This document shows, piece by piece, positions 45,260 to 55,334 of a stretch of 64,000 nt of DNA. Every line of letters starts with the position of its first letter. Positions within the stretch are counted from its first letter, which is position 1. The DNA comes from Candidatus Roseilinea sp. (GTDB lineage Bacteria; Chloroflexota; Anaerolineae; J036; Brachytrichaceae), in assembly GCA_025998955.1 (NCBI GenBank), contig AP024676.1, forward strand, positions 2,914,001-2,978,000, in the 5' to 3' direction. The position numbers were made by a program, and so were the translations under genes. The notes beneath the pieces are model-generated. The model had not been told where the DNA came from, did no database searches, and was given only the letters and a program-made list of their open reading frames with translations.

Positions 45260-47032
45260 TCACTTCACATCAGGTTCAACCGGAGTGATGCTATCAAGAT
45301 GTTCTGGCAGATCCTCCGGTCGTGGCCAGTCGTTGGGTGGCCAGTCGCTGTTCCATGCAGCTAATCGCTCGGCGATGAGCGCGGCGCTCAGCAACGCGCG
45401 CATGCGCGCCGCGTTTCGCGCGCTGGCGTCCACGTCGGAGTATTTGCGCAGCAACGAGATCAACGTCTCCATCAGCAGCGCCCAGTAATACTGTTTCATT
45501 TCGGCCAGTTCGCCGGTCAGCTCATGGGCCAGTTGGCGTAGAACACAAATTGCGTCGAAGGCTTTCTGCAACTCACGAATGACGCTGGAATCTAAGCCGC
45601 CAATCTCGTGCCAGGGAAGCGCCTGAGGCTTCACATTTCCTTTACGAGGCGCAAGCAAAGCTATATCCATTGCATATGACAAGCGCAACTGCTCCGGCGC
45701 GATCGGTGCGAGCCGAAGACGAATATCGGCTTCTAGTTCGGCGAAGTCGCGCAAGATATAGCCAGGACCGGATCGCTCGTAATCCAGCACGTATGTTTCG
45801 CAGTGCTCATCAACGAAGATGTTGCCGCTGTGCAAATCGCCGTGAGTCAGCGCTTCCCAGCGCGAGCGGAAGGAGGATTGTCCACGATGCTCATAGGCCC
45901 ACCTCACGGGATCGCGTAGTTTGAGTGGTACTCCGAGCAGCAATGCCGCATCAAACCTTTTGTCGTTCTGAGCACAGTAGTCTTGAATGCGGCTCTCGAA
46001 GTCGGGAGTAAACATGTGGCTGATGTAGTAGCCATAGACCGACTGGCTGTCTGCGCCACGGTGCTCTTTGTATAGCGGGCCCAACGTCACGTTGAACAAA
46101 TCTTCGAGGGCTCGCGTCACTTGCTCGCTTGATGCAGCAGGATACCATGCCCGAAACAATCGGCGATCATCGCGGGCGATGTTGGTGTAACGAATCGCCC
46201 CGATATTCCAGAGAGTGACGCTATGTCCTTTGTCCTCGATGCGCGCGCAGCGGTCGGTGAGCAGCAAGCCCTTAACCCATGTCTTGTAATTGTCTACTTC
46301 GCGCTTGATCTTCTCTGCGTCAGCCACTTTCACGACTTCTCGCTGTAGTGGGAGACGATCAGCACGGATGGGTTCAGCGATATAAACAGCAGAGCGTGCA
46401 GGTACAGTAGCCGTCGTCTGAGAGGGATAGGGCGCGTCGGGCACGATTAGATGCAACTTTTCGATCCTCGGATTTTCATCACGATAGAGGAGTACAAGAG
46501 CGCACCGAATCTCTTCTTCACTGGCCTCTGGTGTGTCCTTCAATGTTTTGCTGCACAGTTCGTCATAGCCTGGGCCATCTGGTTTTAGGCTACAGGGACA
46601 GAACTTCTCTAAAGCGTTATACACCTCCCCCATGAGCTTATTCGGATCGTCACCTTTCTCGAAGAAGCCGACGATGTTGTCGTAACGCCTAGACCGGTTG
46701 GTGGCCGGGATGTTGCCGTAGGCAGTGACGATGATGCACATCGTCGGTGCAAGCGCGCCGGCCAGCATCAATCCACTTTCATCGCCTTCAGCTCCGAACA
46801 GGCGCATATCCACGATCGCCACGTGGCAGCGATGTCGGCGCGCTTTAGCCTTCGCGTCTTCGATCAGTTTCTCGCCTTTCCCTTCAGCGACAATGGGCTC
46901 ATAGCCCCGATCCCGAAGGTCTTCGGCATGGTCCTGGCTAGTTTGGAGGTCATCATCCACAACTAGTACGCACTTTTTGGTGTTACATTTACTACAGTTC
47001 AACTCATCCAGGCGATTACCCATCTGGTTCAT
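45260..47032 (-). CDS. Receiver domain fused to an APH-like kinase
   Basis: A 590-residue protein. The N-terminus has a Cys cluster (Cys13, Cys16, Cys21 in 'CSKCNTKKC'), directly followed by a REC domain (about 20-145: 'CVLVVDDDLQTSQDHAEDLRDRG', phospho-acceptor Asp in 'VAIVDMRLFG', 'CIIVTAYGN', Lys in 'FFEKGDD'). A second Cys pair (CPCS, about 153) lies just after it. Residues about 200-480 look like a choline-kinase/aminoglycoside-phosphotransferase fold, with the Brenner motif 'THGDLHSGNIFVDEHCETYVLDYERSG' (about 392). A helical C-terminus follows. The ATG overlaps the stop of the upstream histidine kinase as ATGA. The substrate may be a protein or small molecule. This combination of receiver and APH-type kinase is unusual. 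Confidence 0.72.
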   Translation of the reverse strand: MNQMGNRLDELNCSKCNTKKCVLVVDDDLQTSQDHAEDLRDRGYEPIVAEGKGEKLIEDAKAKARRHRCHVAIVDMRLFGAEGDESGLMLAGALAPTMCIIVTAYGNIPATNRSRRYDNIVGFFEKGDDPNKLMGEVYNALEKFCPCSLKPDGPGYDELCSKTLKDTPEASEEEIRCALVLLYRDENPRIEKLHLIVPDAPYPSQTTATVPARSAVYIAEPIRADRLPLQREVVKVADAEKIKREVDNYKTWVKGLLLTDRCARIEDKGHSVTLWNIGAIRYTNIARDDRRLFRAWYPAASSEQVTRALEDLFNVTLGPLYKEHRGADSQSVYGYYISHMFTPDFESRIQDYCAQNDKRFDAALLLGVPLKLRDPVRWAYEHRGQSSFRSRWEALTHGDLHSGNIFVDEHCETYVLDYERSGPGYILRDFAELEADIRLRLAPIAPEQLRLSYAMDIALLAPRKGNVKPQALPWHEIGGLDSSVIRELQKAFDAICVLRQLAHELTGELAEMKQYYWALLMETLISLLRKYSDVDASARNAARMRALLSAALIAERLAAWNSDWPPNDWPRPEDLPEHLDSITPVEPDVK

Positions 47033-50000
47033 TGCGCGCCTCCTTCACTTCCTCGCGCGACGCGCAGGGTGATAGCAAAAACCGCTCCTCGACCCGGCTC
47101 GCTCTCTACCAGGCGCACTGTCCCGCCCATGGCCTCGACATATTGACGGACGCGGAGCAGGCCGGTCCCACGCCCTGGCCGATCGGGGATCGCTTGTTGA
47201 AACAGAAGTGGGCGCAACGCCGGATCTATGCCCGGACCATCATCCTCGATGCGCACCTCGGCCCACTGGCTGGCCCTGAGCCGGGTGCGCACGGTCAGCC
47301 GACCAGCAGCCCTCATCGCATCGAGGGCATTCCCCACCAGGTGATCCAGTGCCCATCTGAGCGCCTTACAGTTGACCTCTACAAGCATGTCGCCACAGTT
47401 CAGGTTGAACTCGAGTTTTATATTCCTCGATAAACGCTGCTGACATGCCTCCTCAACCACCTCACGGATCAACGTATCGCAAGGCACGGGCTTTATGGGT
47501 GGCTCATGGTCGCTCACTTGTGCTTCGTTGCCCAACTGCGCTTCATGGAAAGCTAGCCGCAGCCGCTCGGCGCTCTCGTCTATCTCCCGCGCCCAGCGGC
47601 GGCCATCGTCGGAGAGACTCGGTTCCTTGCGGGATAACCGCAAGGCGCGCCGCCGGATCTTCAACAACTCCGTCCGAGCGACGTGCGCCAAATCCACAAA
47701 CCCTCCGGTGGCCATCGCCAGCGACGTCTGATAGACGAGCCGGTTGACCAGCTCGGCGCGTTCCATCACTAGGCTGATCTGGCGGGCGATGCCGCGCACT
47801 TGTTCCTCGTCGTCCTCGTCGAAGGCAGCAGGTCTCGAACTCTCCAGGATCAGGACGCCGAGCAGGTCGCGTTCCACGCTCATCAGCGAGACGCACAGCT
47901 CGGAGTTCATGCCCTCGGTCCCCGGCAGGAAGTAAGGGTCTGAGCACGCGTCTTTGCAGTTGTAGGATTGGAAGTCTCGCGTCTGGAGCGCCAGCCGAGC
48001 CACGTGGCCTGCGATGCTGCCATCGTCGATTTGTAAGGTTCCGGTCTCGCTCACATCCTCGAACGGGTAGAAGTCAGGCGAGGCGGGGGTGACCTTCAGG
48101 ACGTGTTCCGCGCGCTCATAGGTATAGATGGCGACGTGAGCGTACGGATAGTGATCTTTTATTAGCTGCATGATCCGGCGCAGCGCCTCATCCTTGCTGG
48201 AGGTGGTGGCAGCCAATTCGGCCGCCCGCTGGTGAGACGGGTCAGGGCGCTGCTCGAGCACATGAACGCTGGAGGTGGTGGCAGCCAATTCGGCTGCCCG
48301 CTGGGCCAGATCGCGTTGATCACGCTGCCGCTCCGCGAACTCCAGCAACAGCGCGTCGCGGATACTGCTGGCGGCCAGCCCGGCTAGCACTTCGAAGAGG
48401 AATTGCTCTTCTAGGGCGAAGATATGTGGATGACGATAGCCCAGGAGCATCACGCCGACGTTCTGGTCTTCGGCCCGCAGCAGCAAGGCGGCGAACGAGC
48501 GAATATCCTCGCGAGCGACGAAATTGCTGCTGGGAGAATGGCCTTCGGCTTGCGGGGCGAAAGTCGGCCGTTTGTCCTCCAGGACGCGCTGGATGATCCC
48601 GCCTTCAGCCGCGCGCTCCCTATGGAGCGCGTCCAAGTCGCGCACGCCGAAGTGCGTCCCTAGCTTCATCTCTTTGTTATCCATGCGCACATGCCAGAGG
48701 GTCAGGAGCGACAAATCCGGCGCAACCTCGCGCACGACCCGCCGAATTTCGCCCAGAGTCTTATCCAGGTTGATCGACGCAGCGATTTCGTGCGCCATCT
48801 CCAGCACGCGCCGCCGGCCTGCCAGGCAACGCGCATTGTCCAGCGCCGGCGCAGCGACGCCAGCCAAGCGCTCCAAGGCGCGGGCGTGCGCTTCGCCGAA
48901 CGCATCCGGGAACGGCGCCTCCGCGTTGATCGTGCCGATCGCTTCCGCCGAGCCATGCTGATCAATGCGCAGGATCGGCGCGACCACTTGGCTGCGCGTC
49001 CCACGGTTGTGGACATCGTAGAAAGACGCGCGCCATTCGGGTGCCGTCACGTCCGCCGCCAGTTGGGTCTGCCCGCTGTACAGCGCACACCCGATGATGC
49101 CTCGCAACGGCTCGGACTCTCGGTCGCACTGGAGCGCGCCGCTCGCATCGAGAAAATATTCGCGGCGGATCGCGCGAGGTTCGGAGTCTGCCGGGTCATC
49201 GGGCCGCTCCCAGTCGCGCAGGTTGACCTCGACGACGAGCTGCGACAGGTTCAAGACGTCGCGGGCCGCATCCAGCAAGGCGCGAACCACGTCCTCCTGG
49301 CGCGCACCCGGCTGCAACGCCGCGGCCATCACCCGCTGGTGGATCACCAGCTCACGGCCACGGGCTTTCGCCTCGGCCTCGGCCGCCTCAGCTGCGGCGC
49401 GCGTCTGCTGCGCCGCGCGCCAGTTCTGGATCGCCACGGCAGCCAGGCGGGCGAACATCTCGGCCTGCGTCCGCTCAGGGTTGCCGAACACTTGTGGCGA
49501 CCGCCAATACAGGCGCAGCGCGCCGAGCGTCTCGCCCGTCTCCATCGCGCGCACCGGCGCGCAGATCAGCGCGCGAACCCTCTCTTCGTGCAGCACCGGG
49601 TGCTCGCTGACTAGCTTCCCAATGTCGGACGCCTCATACTTGCCGACGTCGGGTACCACAAGCATGCCCTCACGCAGCGACTTGGCCGTCAAGCCGTCTG
49701 GACGCGGCTTGCGTATCGGATCGGACACCTTTCGCCAGCCGGCGTGGCCCGCGCGTTCGACATCGTAGGTCACCTGCGCGCCGTCCTCCGTCACCGGCAC
49801 GATAGAAGCGCAATCCATGCCGGCCACCGCGAGCGCGACCTGGCAGATTTCGGTCAGCGTGTCCCTCAGGGACGGTCGGTCGGCGTGCGAGAGGATGTCG
49901 CAGGTGAGCGCGTTCAGCCGCTCGTGCGCCTTGCGCTGCCGGTGGTCTTCGTAGATCAGTGCGGCCTGCGCCAGCAGCGACTCGAGGTAGTCGAGCGCGA

Positions 50001-51964
50001 GCTTGCGGATGGGCTTGCCGTCGTGCGCGTTATCCACGACCACCAGGCCGATCACCCGGCTTCCGGCGCGCAGGGGGACGACGGCGCAATCGTGCGCGCC
50101 GAAATGGGTGACGAACAGCTCTGGCAGGCGCCGCGCCACTTCGCCGGCCGAGATGCGCATGGGCTTGCCCTCGCGCAAAACGTTCTGAAAGGCATCTCCC
50201 CTCTGTGGTGGCAGGGCGATCTCCCAATCGCACACACAGCGATGCAGCGGCGTGAGCTCCAGCCTGCCCTGTCTCATCCGTTCCAAGGCCTGGTCGAAGT
50301 CCATGTGGTTATCCCGGTCGGCTTCCCAGGCGGCATGCGCCTCAGCAGGGTTGAAGTGGCCTACGCCGGCACGGCCGATCACCTTCGCCCCACCGTCCCG
50401 CGCTAGGAACAGCGCGGCGCGGTTGAACTGCAGGCCGTAGTCAGCCGTAGCCACCGTCAACGCAGCCAGCCACAGCGCCGCTTCGTCCCGCTCGTCCACC
50501 AGCTTCATCATCTCTTCGCTGGCCCGCTGGAGCAGGCGCAGCCGCCGGCTGTTCTGCGCCTGCTGCTCCTCAAGCCGCGCGACCCAAATCGCGCCCTGCA
50601 CATGCTCGACGACCCCGACGAACTGCTCGAACTCCGTCCAGGTGAAAGCATGCGCCTTCTGGTTGTTCTCAAGGGCGATCACGCCGACGGCTTGGCCCTT
50701 CACGCGCAGTGGCGCGCCCATCCACGAACGGGCCGGCTTGCCGAAGGTCTGCAGACCGTGCTCGACGCGGTAGCGTTCCGCATCTGGCGCGAAGACTGGT
50801 TCGTTGCGCTGGATCACGTGTGCCAACAAGCCGGGTTCCGACAGGGAGCGCCAGACCGGCGGCTGCCAGCGGCCATCCTCATAGCGCACCCGGTAGTGCA
50901 AGTAGCGTCGGTTGCCTTCCTCCTCAACCAGCGCAGCGATGAAGTTGTGCGCGTTGGTGAAGTGGCGAAGTTCCTCGCGCAGCTGTTTCAACACCTTGTC
51001 CAGGTTGCTGTGGGCAGCCTGGTTCATGATGCGCGCGCCGATCTCGTTCAACCGGCGCCGGCGCTCGTAGCGCCAGGCGCGGGCCAACACGGTGGACGCG
51101 TCCCGGCAGAACTTTCGTAGCAGCCGAAGTTGCTCAGGCGTAATCTCGCGCGCCTGCGTGACGTTGTCGAGCACGAGCAGGCCGACCGAGCGCCCCTCGG
51201 CGCGCAGCGGTGCAACCAGCCAATCGCCGAGCGGGGGGGGGATAACCTTCGGCCAGCTTTTGGCGGGTGAGATAGCTCGGGCCGAGTTCCTCGCCGTGAA
51301 AGCGCGTGAATTCCGCCGGCGATGCCAACGCGTGGCGGGCGTAAGGAGACTGGTCGAGGGGGATGCGTGCCTTCGGCATCTCGACCGGCGCATACGCACC
51401 GTCGGCGGCCAGCCCAACCAGGGTCTGCATCGCGCCATCATGCGCCGACGCATCTTCGAGGCCGTCCACCCACCATAGCCACGCGCGCTCGAACCCCATC
51501 TGCAGGCTGCTCTGGACGATGACGTCAGCAGCCTCCTTGCGCGATTCAGCACGATCCGCCTGCCGCGTCGCTTTATCCAGCGCGCGCAAACCATGTAACC
51601 GGCGCAGCCGCCAGATCAACTCCGGTATTAGTCCGTCCGTCTTCAGGAGGTAGCACAATGCGCCGGCCTGCAAGGCGCGATAGCCGACTTCGAGATCGTC
51701 GAAGCCGGTGAAAACGATCGCCTCGGCGTCCGGCTGTAGGCGCATTAGGTCCTCCATGGCGGAGATGCCATCTTCGCCAGCGCCTAGCCGCTCATCAATC
51801 AGGAAGACGTCGAACGTCCGCGAATCGCCCTGCACAAGCTGCATGGCCGCTTCCAGCGTCTGGGCAACGACGGCCTGGATCGGCACGTCAGATTCGCATG
51901 CCAACCGGTCGGCCAGTAGGCGCGTGAATAGCGGATCGTCATCCAGGATCAGCGCGCGAATCAT
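47029..51964 (-). CDS. REC-GAF7 hybrid histidine kinase, frame interrupted by a G9 tract
   Basis: One gene read in two frames. The ATG at 51964 follows a GGAGGTGA site; the first frame encodes a REC domain ('RALILDDDPLF', Asp in 'FLIDERLGAG', Lys in 'CYLLKTDG') and half a GAF domain. After the G9 tract at 51233-51241 the second frame continues the same GAF strand ('LGDWLVAPLRAEGRSVGLLVLDN') and adds six more GAF domains, a 24-residue duplicated linker, an H-box ('FVDLAHVARTELLKI', about 47690), an N-box ('DHLVGNALDAM'), G1 'EDDGPGI' and G2 'GRGTGLL'. One base fewer in the tract would give a single protein of about 1640 residues. At the present length the product stops soon after. It lies 53 bases after the S1-kinase gene and overlaps the REC-APH gene as ATGA. 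Confidence 0.8.
48196..48304 (-). repeat. Tandem duplication of a 72-bp coding unit
   Basis: The 37-base block GCTGGAGGTGGTGGCAGCCA and onward is present at 48196-48232 and again at 48268-48304, with one mismatch. It encodes the repeated AAELAATTSS linker between GAF6 and GAF7 of the histidine kinase. The 72-base period keeps the frame. Confidence 0.9.
51233..51241 (-). repeat. G9 tract that breaks the histidine-kinase frame
   Basis: Nine G on the plus strand (nine C in the coding strand). With C9 the reading is EGYPPPARRLAG and soon stops; with C8 it would be EGYPPPLGDWLVAP, matching a GAF domain. It is either a slippage-controlled switch or a sequencing error. Confidence 0.9.
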
Positions 51965-52017
51965 CTCATCACCTCCCCCTTCGTAGAACCTCAGGGCTTC
52001 GAGCAGCCAGTTGCTGA

Positions 52018-54255
52018 TCAAACCCCTCCCGGCAACTCCACGACCATGCGCGTGCCCCACAACATAGCGCTCTCGGCGACATAGACGCGCCCATGCATCG
52101 CCTCCACCAGGTGGCGCGCGACATATAGGCCCAACCCACTGCCGCCGTCGCTGCGCGTGGTGAAGCCCAGGTCAAAGATACGCTGCACGTGCTGGCGATG
52201 GATGCCCGGCCCGTCGTCCTCCACGCTGACGATGGCAACCGGCCCGGCACGGCGCTGCTGCTCCTCGACCCGTACGCGCACGCGGCCCACGTGGCCTTGC
52301 CGATGCTCCTTCTTGGGCCGCAGCAGCGCGATCTGCTGGACCGCATTCATCATCACATTCAGCAAGACGTGTTGCAAATAGATCGGGTTGGCGCGCACGA
52401 TGACCATGCGCTCGGGCATTTCGACTTCGACGTCCACGCCGGCGCGCTCGGCCTCATCGCGCAGCATCTGGGCGGCTTCCTGCGCCTCCTGCTCCACGCG
52501 CACGGTGCGGATGCTCGACTGCGCCGTGAAGCGCCGGAACAACTCATTCATGTGCGACAGCGACGCGACGCTCTCCGCGGCATTCGCCAGCATGCTCCGT
52601 ACGCGCTGCACTAGGTCGTGCGCCGATGCCGGCGAGGTGGCCAGCGCGCGCTCGATTTCATCCAGTTGCTGCTTCAGGGATTGCACCGCGTCGCTCGTCA
52701 TGGGGATGCGGTTGTTCATCTCGTGCACCAGGCCGCGGTTCAGTTGGCCAAGCAAAATGTCACGCTGAACGGTGACGATGCGGGCGACCACCTCACGACG
52801 CTCCAACGCTGCGCCGACGGCCAGCGCGCCGGCCCGCGCTAGCTCGCGGCGCACCTCGTCGAAGGCAGTCGGGCGGTCGTAAAAGAAGAATAGGGCGTAA
52901 CGCTGCGCCGCATCGGTGAGCACCGGCGCGCCCAGGCACGCATGGAAGCGCAGCAGGGGCAGCAGATAGCGTGCCTTGCCGGCAGCAGCCTCGACATCCT
53001 CAATGAAGCAAAATTCGCGATCCTCGGCCACGTCGCGCACCGGGCTGTGGATCAGGTTCAACGTCGCTTCGGCCGCCAGCCGCTCATCGTTGCGCGGAAG
53101 CTCAATCTCTACCTTGCGAGCCGAGGCGTCCAGCTTGAACAGCACGGCCAGTGAGGCACGGGTCAGGCGCTGGGCGCGCAGCACCGCCTGCGCCAACAGC
53201 CGCTGTGGTTCGGCGTAGGCGCTTGCCGGCACCTGCGGTTCATGCGCGGATGCCTGCTCCGCCGGGCCAGTGGCGCTCAGCGACATGAGCACATCCAGCA
53301 GGTCTTCGGCCTCGAAGGGCTTCGGCAACACCCGCACGCCGCGCGCCATCAACTGCCTCAGCGCCGGATTCGCTTCTTCATGCAGGCAGCTCCAGTCACC
53401 CGAAGTGAGCACGCCGCACGCCTCCGGCGCATCGTCCAAGATGTGCGCCAGCGCCTCTGGCCCCGACATGCCCGGCAGGTGAACATCCATGATGACCATG
53501 TCGAACGGTTCGCCCGCAGCCACGCGCCTGAGGCCCTCCTCGGCCGTCGCAACCCCCACGGCGTATTGGCCGGCGCCTCGCAGCCACTGCACCCACCGGT
53601 CGCGGTACTCGTCGTCGTTGTCCACGATCAATACGGCATACGTGCGCGGCAGGACAGCCAGTTCCAGCGGCAGGCGCACCGCTTGCTTCGGCGCAGCGAG
53701 CGACTCGGCCGTCGGCTTGCCGTTCTGGCGCGCGTCGTCGGTCCAGCGCACGGCGCGGATGTCCCGCATGGTCAGGGCGATGCGGCGCTGATGGAGGTCA
53801 ATCTGCTGCACCACCACCTTCACGGCGTCACCCGGCCAGAACGCATCGCCGATCGGCCGCTTGCACCAGGCCGGCAGGTTCGACTGGTGTAGCAGGCCGG
53901 TGACGCCCGGCTGCAGCTCGACGAAGACGCCGTACGGCTGCACGGCCGTGACGACGCCCTCGACCAGTTGGCCGGGGTGAAGCCAATCGGTGAGGGTGAG
54001 CCAGGGGTCGGCGTGTGCCAGACGAATGCTCAGCTCCGGCGATTCACCGCCCCGCTCGTCCAGCATCACGGCCTGCACTTTGACGCCTGGCCGGTAGGTC
54101 TGGCGCCAGTTTCGCCGCTCCTCTGCCGTCCAACCCAGCTCGCGCTCGCGAATGACGGCCGTCCGGCCATCCTCGAGCTTGACCAGCAGGCCAAACGGCA
54201 TAATGCGGATCACCTCGCAGGTAAAAAGCGCGGTCAGCGCGGGCGCGTTCGACAT
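52018..54255 (-). CDS. Histidine kinase with two N-terminal S1 domains, REC and GAF
   Basis: A 745-residue cytoplasmic protein. Residues 8-75 and 92-165 are S1-type OB folds; the second is close to the consensus ('GQLVEGVVTAVQPYGVFVELQPGVTGLLHQSNL', 'GDAVKVVVQQIDLHQRRIALTMRD'), which in ribosomal protein S1 and polynucleotide phosphorylase binds single-stranded RNA. Residues 207-325 are a REC domain ('AVLIVDNDDEYRDRW', Asp in 'MVIMDVHLPGM', Lys in 'VLPKPF'). A GAF-like domain covers 345-490. The H-box is 'GLVHEMNNRI' (His about 510), with N-box 'LNVMMNAVQQI', G1 'VEDDGPGI' and G2 'GFTTRSDGGSGLGLYVARHLVE'. All catalytic boxes look intact. It is the first gene of the operon, and the start lies 28 bases from a perfect inverted repeat. 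RNA sensing or ribosome association is an inference from the S1 domains. Confidence 0.88.
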   Translation of the reverse strand: MSNAPALTALFTCEVIRIMPFGLLVKLEDGRTAVIRERELGWTAEERRNWRQTYRPGVKVQAVMLDERGGESPELSIRLAHADPWLTLTDWLHPGQLVEGVVTAVQPYGVFVELQPGVTGLLHQSNLPAWCKRPIGDAFWPGDAVKVVVQQIDLHQRRIALTMRDIRAVRWTDDARQNGKPTAESLAAPKQAVRLPLELAVLPRTYAVLIVDNDDEYRDRWVQWLRGAGQYAVGVATAEEGLRRVAAGEPFDMVIMDVHLPGMSGPEALAHILDDAPEACGVLTSGDWSCLHEEANPALRQLMARGVRVLPKPFEAEDLLDVLMSLSATGPAEQASAHEPQVPASAYAEPQRLLAQAVLRAQRLTRASLAVLFKLDASARKVEIELPRNDERLAAEATLNLIHSPVRDVAEDREFCFIEDVEAAAGKARYLLPLLRFHACLGAPVLTDAAQRYALFFFYDRPTAFDEVRRELARAGALAVGAALERREVVARIVTVQRDILLGQLNRGLVHEMNNRIPMTSDAVQSLKQQLDEIERALATSPASAHDLVQRVRSMLANAAESVASLSHMNELFRRFTAQSSIRTVRVEQEAQEAAQMLRDEAERAGVDVEVEMPERMVIVRANPIYLQHVLLNVMMNAVQQIALLRPKKEHRQGHVGRVRVRVEEQQRRAGPVAIVSVEDDGPGIHRQHVQRIFDLGFTTRSDGGSGLGLYVARHLVEAMHGRVYVAESAMLWGTRMVVELPGGV

Positions 54256-54282
54256 GCTGCAGTCATCCTAGCATATCAATGG

Positions 54283-54330
54283 CTGTCAGAAACGCGCAAG
54301 TCTACGACGGTTCTATGACTTTTCTGACAG
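54283..54330. promoter_or_regulatory. Inverted repeat upstream of the signalling operon
   Basis: Perfect 10-bp arms CTGTCAGAAA (54283-54292) and TTTCTGACAG (54321-54330) are separated by 28 bases and lie 28 to 75 bases before the first start codon at 54255. The arms include TCTGACAG/CTGTCAGA half-sites. It could be a two-site operator or an RNA hairpin in the leader. No clear -35 or -10 box was found, though TATGCT lies between it and the ATG. Confidence 0.6.
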
Positions 54331-54344
54331 GGAGCAGAGTCGGA

Positions 54345-54410
54345 GGGTCAGAGGTCAGACCATCAGAAGTCAGAGGTTCAGAAGTCAGAAGGTCAGATTG
54401 CAGGTCAGAG
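54345..54410. repeat. Degenerate heptanucleotide repeat (TCAGAAG/TCAGAGG type)
   Basis: Seven to eight copies of GTCAGARG with one- to three-base insertions lie between the signalling operon and purQ. It is the same motif as at 583-652, here in a non-coding position. Confidence 0.85.
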
Positions 54411-54443
54411 CGATCTGGCCTATCCCTATAACGTCCGCTAAGC

Positions 54444-55247
54444 TCAAACGCCGGCGGCCAGCACACGAACAGCCGACTTAAACAGCGCCAGCCCTAATCC
54501 CCCGCGTTCGCCGCGCGTCCAGCGCGGGTGCTGCCAGGGATAGATATGGTTCTCCGGATGCGGCATCAGGCCGAGCACGTTGCCTCGGGGGTTGCAAATG
54601 CCGGCGATGTCCGCTACCGATCCGTTGGGGTTGTCCGGGTAGGTGACTGGCGCGCGATCGCTATCGCTCACGGTCTGGTTACCGTAGGTCAGCGCGATCT
54701 GCCCGCGCGCCTGCAGCATCGCCAGCACGGCCGCGTCGCGCGGGATGAAGTTGCCCTCGCCATGCGCCACCGGGCAGTAGATCGGCTCGCTGAGGCCACG
54801 GGTGAACAGGCACGGGCTCGCCGGATTGGGGATTAGCGTCACCCATCGGCACTCGAATCGGCCGCGCGCGTTGCGGGCCAGCGTAGCCTGCTGCATCGCG
54901 CCGTCGGCCTCGAGCCCGGGCAGGATACCGGCTTTCACCAGCGCCTGGAAGCCGTTGCAAATGCCAAGCACCAGTTTGCCGGACTCCACAAACGCGCGCA
55001 CTTCGTCGGCAAAATACACGTTGAGGTCGAGCGCCACCAGTCGGCCGGCGCCGAGCGCGTCGCCATAGCTAAAGCCGCCGGGCAGTACCAGCATTTGGTA
55101 ATCCGACCAGCGACGCTCACCGGCGCGTAACTGGTTGACGTGTACGATCTCAGGCGCGCCGCCGGCCAGCTCGCAGGCGGCTGCCGCATCGTGGTCGCGG
55201 TTGGTGCCGGAGGCATGCAGGATCAAAATGCGCGGCCGCGCGTTCAC
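54444..55247 (-). CDS. purQ: Phosphoribosylformylglycinamidine synthase, glutaminase subunit
   Basis: The subunit supplies ammonia from glutamine to PurL in step four of purine synthesis. The GTG at 55247 gives the family-typical start [20 protein letters not shown] and has a TACATT box seven bases upstream; longer in-frame starts reach 55331 but add unconserved residues. The nucleophile is the Cys in '[14 protein letters not shown]', with the His/Glu pair in '[12 protein letters not shown]'. '[14 protein letters not shown]' is specific to PurQ. The 267 residues exceed the small Bacillus-type subunit slightly but fit the family. purL and purS are not in the window. It is divergent from the subtilase gene. 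Confidence 0.93.
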   Translation of the reverse strand: MNARPRILILHASGTNRDHDAAAACELAGGAPEIVHVNQLRAGERRWSDYQMLVLPGGFSYGDALGAGRLVALDLNVYFADEVRAFVESGKLVLGICNGFQALVKAGILPGLEADGAMQQATLARNARGRFECRWVTLIPNPASPCLFTRGLSEPIYCPVAHGEGNFIPRDAAVLAMLQARGQIALTYGNQTVSDSDRAPVTYPDNPNGSVADIAGICNPRGNVLGLMPHPENHIYPWQHPRWTRGERGGLGLALFKSAVRVLAAGV

Positions 55248-55334
55248 GAAGGGAAATGTATCACGCTTCTGCCAACTCCTGAAGTTCATTCGATTCGGAG
55301 AAGGAAGTCGGGAGTCCGTAGGCTCGGACACTGC

